Shown here piece by piece: positions 22,388 through 26,876 of a DNA stretch of 26,876 bases. Location: contig CABQKC010000026.1 in the NCBI GenBank assembly GCA_902464635.1, positions 1 to 26,876 on the forward strand. Reading direction: 5' to 3'. The position numbers and the translations under genes are program-made. The notes beneath the pieces were generated by a model that had not been told where the DNA came from, searched no databases, and saw only the letters and a program-made list of their open reading frames with translations. Each line of letters begins with the position of its first letter. Within the stretch, counting starts at the first letter, position 1. Origin of the DNA: an uncultured Caryophanales bacterium (GTDB lineage Bacteria > Bacillota_I > Bacilli_A > RFN20 > CAG-826).

Positions 22388-23872
22388 TTAATATTGATTT
22401 GAGAGGAAATCAAAAGCTACTTTTAAACCATTAAAAGAAGCATTAGATACATCCATGGGTCGATTATTTTCGTTAATTAGGCTATAAATTCCCTTGCAAT
22501 TTGATAACCCAAAATTTGAATTAACGACACCTGGTTTAAGTCTTCTATAAATGTAGAAGCCGCTTACTATAATTGAAGTAGAGAAAAAGAAAGGGTAATG
22601 ACGGATCAATTCATAAATCTTCTTATTAAAAGAGAGTGAAAGTTCATTGTTTAGCAAAGAAGACATTGACGATAAGAATAACCCTTGATCGAAATCCCCT
22701 TTTAATACGCCCATCTTATAAGGCTCTTCTTTGTGCAAGAATTCATCAACGTTAGAGCAAGGCAAAGCCATGCTATAACTTCTATAACCACTAGTTAACA
22801 AAGAATAAATAAAGGCATCTATATCGATGGATGTAGGCATGTCTTTTTTATCTAATTTTTTTAATAAGATGCCAGAATAATAACCTAAATTATTGTCTTC
22901 TTTTACTCTTAAGGATACGTTTCTATTTCCGAATAAATCTACATAAGGGCAAAGTGAAGAAGGAAGAGGAAATACATTAATCCAACTAGAAGAGGAATTT
23001 TTATCAGGGTGTTCAATAAATAAAGGATATTTTCTGATTCTATAATTCCCATAAAGAGCATTTTTCACGTCTCTTTCCTTATTTTGGAAGCAAAAACCTA
23101 GATAAGTATCAATGTCTTCTTTTTTAATCAAAGGGCAGTTATTAAGCAAGGATATAAAAAGGCAATTGCACTTAAAAGTGATAATTCCTTCAGGGGTTCT
23201 AATGTCTATAGATTTCAAATTTCCAAATAAAGTTTTGGCCGACTTAATAAACGATGAAAAATAGAATTCTCCACCTAAAGAAATAATCTCCTCCTTAAGA
23301 GAATTAGCCAAAAGAAAGGTTTGAGTAGAAGTAATGAAATAATAACGTTCATAACCTAATTTTATATTAATTCTTTCTTCGATATCTTTTTTAAGAAAAC
23401 TAGTTATGGAGCTAGAAGAAGAGAAATCTAAATAGCCCCCATAAAACAAGGGATCGCTGAGGCAATTATTTTCATTTGAATTCTTAATGTCTTTTATGTT
23501 TATTGATGAAAAATCAGTACACGGGTCCACTATAATTGGATTTAAGCCACACCTAGCAAAATATAATCCAGCATATAAACCACTTAGAGTTGCCCCATAA
23601 ATAATAGGCCTGTTCTTTAGTTTTCTTGGTACAAAAGAAAAGCTTTTTTGTTCAAGCACAAAAGACAAAGAAGTATCCCTAATAAATTCACTTGTCTCTA
23701 TTTCTAAATCCACTTTTGTCCTTAACTTAGAAAACGAATAGAAACTCTCCTTTAATAGAATTTGATATCTAAAAGATGTAACTGGAATCAAAAGACGGTT
23801 AGATATCTTTTGTTTTAAGCTTTCTACAGTTTCGTTTTCGTCAACAATCAAATTCGAAAGATAATATCTCAT
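22388..23872 (-). CDS. Degenerate FAD-dependent dehydrogenase-like protein (COG2509-like)
   Basis: A 494-residue protein with the architecture of the uncharacterised FAD-dependent dehydrogenases: an N-terminal domain (1-85, ending in alternating charged strands), a Rossmann segment RPIIYGATLSGLYAGLYFARCGLNPIIVDP (88-117), and a C-terminal segment (LKPGVVNSNFGLSN...NASFNGLKVA) at the place of the second FAD-contact motif. The GxGxxG motif is broken (T95 for the middle Gly). The usual FGEGGAGTFSDGKL block is only faintly present (LFYGGYLDFSS, about 142-152). It overlaps the next gene's stop by four bases (ATGA) and has no ribosome binding site, so translation is coupled. The open frame is intact, favouring a changed function over decay. 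Confidence 0.6.
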   Translation of the reverse strand: MRYYLSNLIVDENETVESLKQKISNRLLIPVTSFRYQILLKESFYSFSKLRTKVDLEIETSEFIRDTSLSFVLEQKSFSFVPRKLKNRPIIYGATLSGLYAGLYFARCGLNPIIVDPCTDFSSINIKDIKNSNENNCLSDPLFYGGYLDFSSSSSITSFLKKDIEERINIKLGYERYYFITSTQTFLLANSLKEEIISLGGEFYFSSFIKSAKTLFGNLKSIDIRTPEGIITFKCNCLFISLLNNCPLIKKEDIDTYLGFCFQNKERDVKNALYGNYRIRKYPLFIEHPDKNSSSSWINVFPLPSSLCPYVDLFGNRNVSLRVKEDNNLGYYSGILLKKLDKKDMPTSIDIDAFIYSLLTSGYRSYSMALPCSNVDEFLHKEEPYKMGVLKGDFDQGLFLSSMSSLLNNELSLSFNKKIYELIRHYPFFFSTSIIVSGFYIYRRLKPGVVNSNFGLSNCKGIYSLINENNRPMDVSNASFNGLKVAFDFLSNQY

Positions 23873-25032
23873 ATATTATTTATAGCTAGCAGCGATGAAA
23901 TCAAACACCACGCCAAGTTATAACCCCCACATATACCGTTAATATCAACCATCTCTCCAATAAAATAAACATCTTTTTCTATTTTGGAAGAAAGATCTTC
24001 ATTAAGAGAATCTAGACAAATGCCACCACTAGAAACCTGAGAAGAATCAAATCCATATAAGGACGATGGCTGGAAATATAGATTCTTAGAAATGCTAGCC
24101 AAATTAGAATCGTTTATATCTTTATGGTTTTGCTTTAGTAGCAAAGAAAGAAAGCTCAAAATCTCTTTCTCGAAAATTGATGTATATCCATTTTTAGACG
24201 CAGAAGTTAGAAAGACAGTTAATTCCTTCTCTTCTAGTTCGGGGAATAAATCTATTTTGATTTTATATTTAGAGCAATCGTCCCTATCTATGAAGAAAGA
24301 GCAATTGAAAATAGCAATTCCAGAAACCCCGTCTTTTTTAAACAAAACTTCCCCATCTTCTTGGTAGATTTGTTTACCATTTTTCAATAAAGTAACTAAC
24401 CCATGATGTCTTTTTCCATCAATTGAAGCTGTTTTTTCTTTTGTTTTTATTGGACATAAAGTAGGGAAATAATCCCTAGTAACATAACCTTTTTGTTTAA
24501 ATAAAGGCAACAACGAGCCATCACTTCCTAGATTTTGCTGACTTTTGCCACCTAAAGCAAAAATCAGCTTATCGAATTCATAATTTCCTTTATCGGTTTT
24601 AATTTGGACCCGGTTAGATCGATTATAAGAAATAAGTTTCTCATTCAATCTAATATTCACATTAGTGTTTTTTAAAGAGGTAACAATATATTCGTTAAGT
24701 GATTTAGAAGAAAAAGAATATGGGTAGTAAAGTCCGTTTTTATTCAACAAGGGAATCCCATTAGACGAATAAAAATCAATCAATTTATCTAGGCTAAATT
24801 CCTTGAATAAGCGACCCATGTATTCATTATTGTTATAAAAAGAGGCATCTAAACTAGAAGGCAAAAGATTGCAATGTCCGTTTCCAGTTGCATTTAGTTT
24901 TTTTCCTAGTCTATCGTTTTTCTCAAATATTGTGATAGATAAATCTTTTCTTCTAGATAAAGAAAGAGCACATAATAATCCTGCACTAGATCCACCTATT
25001 ATCGCTATTTCCTTTTTCATCGCCATATCCAT
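23869..25032 (-). CDS. HI0933/BaiN-family flavoprotein (YhiN/RdsA-like)
   Basis: A 387-residue FAD-binding protein of the HI0933 family. IAIIGGSSAGLLCAL (9-23) is the Rossmann motif, with S15 where the middle Gly usually is; EKNDRLGKKLNATGNGHCNL is the family hallmark (usually TGNGRCN), and YFIGEMVDINGICGGYNLAWCLISS is the C-terminal FAD motif. Members include E. coli YhiN, reported as an rRNA dihydrouridine synthase, so an RNA-modifying role is possible. Three in-frame ATGs open the gene (25032, 25026, 25020). TAAAAT (25047-25042) is 9 bases from the first; AGGA suits the second. Confidence 0.85.
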   Translation of the reverse strand: MDMAMKKEIAIIGGSSAGLLCALSLSRRKDLSITIFEKNDRLGKKLNATGNGHCNLLPSSLDASFYNNNEYMGRLFKEFSLDKLIDFYSSNGIPLLNKNGLYYPYSFSSKSLNEYIVTSLKNTNVNIRLNEKLISYNRSNRVQIKTDKGNYEFDKLIFALGGKSQQNLGSDGSLLPLFKQKGYVTRDYFPTLCPIKTKEKTASIDGKRHHGLVTLLKNGKQIYQEDGEVLFKKDGVSGIAIFNCSFFIDRDDCSKYKIKIDLFPELEEKELTVFLTSASKNGYTSIFEKEILSFLSLLLKQNHKDINDSNLASISKNLYFQPSSLYGFDSSQVSSGGICLDSLNEDLSSKIEKDVYFIGEMVDINGICGGYNLAWCLISSLLAINNI

Positions 25033-25041
25033 TCCTATTAG

Positions 25042-25069
25042 ATTTTACACTCAAAATCAAAGATATAAA
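25042..25069. promoter_or_regulatory. Divergent promoter region
   Basis: Only 45 bases separate the flavoprotein start and the plus-strand gene at 25078. TAAAAT lies at 25047-25042 on minus and TATAAA at 25064-25069 on plus, each 8-9 bases from its ATG. The -35 regions are weak and overlap, so the two genes may be expressed in competition or together. Confidence 0.4.
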
Positions 25070-25077
25070 CAAAGAGG

Positions 25078-25581
25078 ATGAGTATATTTGAAATTTATTG
25101 TAAAATTTCTTCTAGCATGAACAGTCAAATCGTTGAAATTAAAGAAAAATTAATAATTGAATTAACTCAAATTTCTTCATCCAAGGATTTTCCTTTCTTA
25201 TTTCTAGGGTTTATAAAACATGAACTAAAAGAATTATCTTCCACTAAGGAAGTTGAATTCTTAGAAACCCTATCTAATGTAGAAACAAATTCAATAGACC
25301 CGAAGGCAATAGACAAGAACAATTTAACGAAAGAAAAATATATTGAATTAGAAAACGATTTATTAGATTTATTCGACTTATTCTTTGAAATAGACCTAGA
25401 AAGGAAAGAATTCAATACATCTAGGCAGTTAGCCGTGTTAAAGGCGAAATTTTTATCTCCCCTGATTGAAACAAATTCTAATCTAATGATTGATTTAATG
25501 TTTGCAAAAGAAAAAGAAAAAGCCATAGATAAAGCAAATAGCCACTACGTCTATAACTACTTCTATTCTTTAAAGAGATAA
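25078..25581 (+). CDS. Hypothetical helical protein
   Basis: A 167-residue protein that I do not recognise. It is soluble, rich in Lys, Glu, Leu, Ser and Asn, and appears wholly helical; LENDLLDLFDLFFEIDLERKEF (about 101-122) is an amphipathic, acidic stretch. There is no signal peptide, membrane segment or metal motif. It is divergent from the flavoprotein pair, and its stop abuts the stop of the DtxR-type gene with no base between. AGAGG touches the ATG, too close to work as a ribosome binding site; TATAAA 8 bases upstream suggests a leaderless start. The reading frame could be a fast-evolving lineage-specific gene. Confidence 0.6.
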   Translation: MSIFEIYCKISSSMNSQIVEIKEKLIIELTQISSSKDFPFLFLGFIKHELKELSSTKEVEFLETLSNVETNSIDPKAIDKNNLTKEKYIELENDLLDLFDLFFEIDLERKEFNTSRQLAVLKAKFLSPLIETNSNLMIDLMFAKEKEKAIDKANSHYVYNYFYSLKR

Positions 25582-25950
25582 TTATTTCTCTTCTATTTTT
25601 TTCCTGATCACTTCGAAGGTTTCTTCTGAAATTACATGTTCAATCTTGCAGCAATCATCTTCTGCAACATCTTCAGAGACGCCTAATTCAATAAGGAATT
25701 GTTTTAATATCTTATGACGGTTAAAAACCTTCCTTGCTAGTTCTCTTCCTGCATCAGTAAGAGTCATGTCGCCATAATCTTTTCTAGTTATCAATCCTTT
25801 GTCTATTAGTTCGTGACCCATTTGGTGAACGGCAGGCTTAGATACGTTAAGTAAGCGAGCAACTTTAGTAGTTTCTAGAGGTAGCCCTTGTTCCTCTAAC
25901 ATTAATAAGGCTTCAACAAAGTCTTCTTGGGCTCTTGTAAAATTATCCAT
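25582..25950 (-). CDS. Short DtxR/MntR-family metalloregulator
   Basis: A metal-dependent repressor of 122 residues with the winged helix (TTKVARLLNVSKPAVHQMGHELIDKGLITRKDYGDMTLTDAGRELA, 27-72) and the first part of the dimerisation/metal domain, but without the later C-terminal half (MntR has 142, DtxR over 200). Putative metal ligands are D10, E13, H79, C101, E104 and H105. D10 and E13 match manganese-type MntR, while C101 matches iron-type DtxR C102, so the metal cannot be assigned. It would repress metal uptake genes, none of which are present here. The promoter indicates a leaderless start. Confidence 0.88.
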   Translation of the reverse strand: MDNFTRAQEDFVEALLMLEEQGLPLETTKVARLLNVSKPAVHQMGHELIDKGLITRKDYGDMTLTDAGRELARKVFNRHKILKQFLIELGVSEDVAEDDCCKIEHVISEETFEVIRKKIEEK

Positions 25951-25957
25951 GTCTTTA

Positions 25958-25985
25958 ATTTTATCCGCGCTTTTTACATTATCAA
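25958..25985 (-). promoter_or_regulatory. Promoter of the DtxR-type gene, leaderless
   Basis: On minus, TTGATA (25985-25980), 16 bases, TAAAAT (25963-25958), then 7 bases to the ATG at 25950. Both hexamers are close to consensus. There is no Shine-Dalgarno sequence, and the predicted first transcribed base is at or next to the ATG. This is the clearest leaderless candidate in the window. Confidence 0.7.
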
Positions 25986-26061
25986 CTCAAATACAACAAA
26001 AATGTTTAGAAAAGTTAATTTAGTTAATGAATTCGGCTTCTTTAAATTATAGAATTTGCTT

Positions 26062-26580
26062 TTGAAAAAACTTTTATTGGTATGCGGACCTGCCGCGATA
26101 GGAAAATCAACATATTCAAAAGGTTACGCATCTAGACACCCAAAAGAAGCAATTTATGTAATCGCAGCCGATGAAGTTAGAAAAGATTTATATGGAGGAT
26201 ATGATAAATTCCCTCCCTATTTCAACATGACTCCAGTTTATAAAGAAATGATTAACAGGGCCAAAAAGCTAGCTTTGGAGCATGACGAATTAACTGTAGT
26301 GTTTGATACAACGATGCTTTATGACGAAAGAAGGCTTTATTTTATCCGTCACCTAAAAGAATTCAATTTCTATGAAATGATATTATTGAAATTAAATGAT
26401 TATTCAAAATGTCTAGAGAGGAACAAGACTAGGCCAAAAGAAAAATGGGTTCCAGACAATATAATAATGGATATGGCATCACATTATGAAATGCCAAGCC
26501 CTTATTGCCTCGCCCATTTTAATAAAGTCGTAGAAATATACGTCGATAATAGAATAGAAAAGAAAATAGTAATCAAATAA
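26062..26580 (+). CDS. Small P-loop kinase, AAA_33 type (second copy)
   Basis: A 172-residue predicted kinase. Walker A GPAAIGKST is at 9-17, AADEVRKDLYGG has D37, E38 and R40, VVFDTTMLYDERRLYF has D82, and CLERNKTRPKEKWVPDNIIMDM forms the basic lid. It is a diverged relative of the gene at 20741. There is no ATG at the start; two in-frame TTGs exist (26056 and 26062). The second gives the typical MKKLLLVCGP opening and lies 6 bases after TAGAAT (26050-26055), so I chose it. A leaderless mRNA starting with TTG would be unusual. The substrate is unknown; polynucleotide 5'-hydroxyl kinases belong to this group. Confidence 0.75.
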   Translation: MKKLLLVCGPAAIGKSTYSKGYASRHPKEAIYVIAADEVRKDLYGGYDKFPPYFNMTPVYKEMINRAKKLALEHDELTVVFDTTMLYDERRLYFIRHLKEFNFYEMILLKLNDYSKCLERNKTRPKEKWVPDNIIMDMASHYEMPSPYCLAHFNKVVEIYVDNRIEKKIVIK

Positions 26581-26814
26581 TTATTTTACGTTCTTCAAAG
26601 AATTGTATTGCTTTTGGATTTTGCCGGCATTCTTGCCTTTTGAAGCATGTACCAAAACAATTCCAGATTGATTTCCGGCCAAAGCATCGCCATATTTCAT
26701 AGCTTCTTCTTTGGTTGCAAAGGTCTTGATAACCTTTTCGCCCCCAGCGAATTTAATAGCCCACTTGCCGTCACTTCTTTTTGAAATGTGATAAACCTTT
26801 GTCTTATCGGCCAT
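26581..26814 (-). CDS. DUF2188-like small protein
   Basis: A 77-residue protein resembling the DUF2188 family: VYHISKRSDGKWAIKFAGGEKVIKTFATKEEAMKYGDALAGNQ shows the pattern of two or three strands containing GxWxVK, then a helix and a short strand (GIVLVHASKGK). The last 15 residues are basic and polar. Function in this family is unknown. Its stop abuts the P-loop kinase stop with no base between. No Shine-Dalgarno sequence is visible; TACAAG ends 7 bases before the ATG and TAGAAT ends 12 before it. Confidence 0.7.
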   Translation of the reverse strand: MADKTKVYHISKRSDGKWAIKFAGGEKVIKTFATKEEAMKYGDALAGNQSGIVLVHASKGKNAGKIQKQYNSLKNVK

Positions 26815-26876
26815 GTGTTTACTTGTATTCTAAATTCCATCTTAGGAACAGGAACTAGAATAACTTCCTTTCTTGA

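Noticed and set aside
19397..26814. Genomic island or prophage in the accessory part
   Set aside because: No integrase, transposase, phage gene, tRNA or flanking direct repeat was seen, and base composition does not change sharply by eye.
1..26876. CRISPR arrays, tRNA or rRNA genes
   Set aside because: No regularly spaced direct repeats, tRNA cloverleaf signatures or rRNA motifs were found on reading.

Overview
The window is low-GC DNA that uses the standard genetic code: TGA ends rpmJ and adk, and tryptophans are TGG. Gene order, strong AGGAGG ribosome binding sites, C+ forms of S14 and L36, a four-cysteine adenylate kinase and a missing rpmD (L30) point to a Bacilli-type Firmicute, perhaps of an Erysipelotrichia-, RF39- or Acholeplasma-like lineage. 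The placement is inference; no 16S rRNA is present.

Layout. Positions 1-227 hold hairpins and a promoter but no convincing gene. A plus-strand HEPN-like/CBS protein follows (228-881). It converges on the end of one long minus-strand ribosomal cluster running from 16194 down to 935: rpsJ-rplC-rplD-rplW-rplB-rpsS-rplV-rpsC-rplP-rpmC-rpsQ-rplN-rplX-rplE-rpsN-rpsH-rplF-rplR-rpsE-rplO-secY-adk-map-infA-rpmJ-rpsM-rpsK-rpoA-rplQ (S10, spc and alpha operons fused). It has a near-consensus promoter (16327-16355), a structured leader and a terminator at 889-916. Upstream, also on minus, lies a queuosine salvage unit, queT-tgt-queA-queH (19909-16488). It is headed by a probable class I preQ1 riboswitch: QueT would import the precursor, Tgt insert it into tRNA, and QueA and QueH finish the base.

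The right third (20026-26814) is accessory. It holds a kinase-fold protein without a recognisable DFG motif, two related small P-loop kinases, an eight-helix membrane protein with a perfect palindrome in its promoter spacer, an overlapping pair of flavoprotein-fold genes (one badly degenerate), an unrecognised helical protein, a short DtxR-family regulator and a DUF2188-like protein.

The most notable patterns are these. Many of the short transcription units lack a Shine-Dalgarno site and have a -10-like hexamer 6-9 bases before the start codon, suggesting leaderless mRNAs, while the ribosomal cluster uses strong sites. Seven ribosomal proteins carry long low-complexity tails. The queH-rpsJ spacer has several inverted repeats. 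The adjacent flavoproteins have both lost the middle glycine of GxGxxG. No tRNA, rRNA, CRISPR array, IS element or prophage gene was seen.
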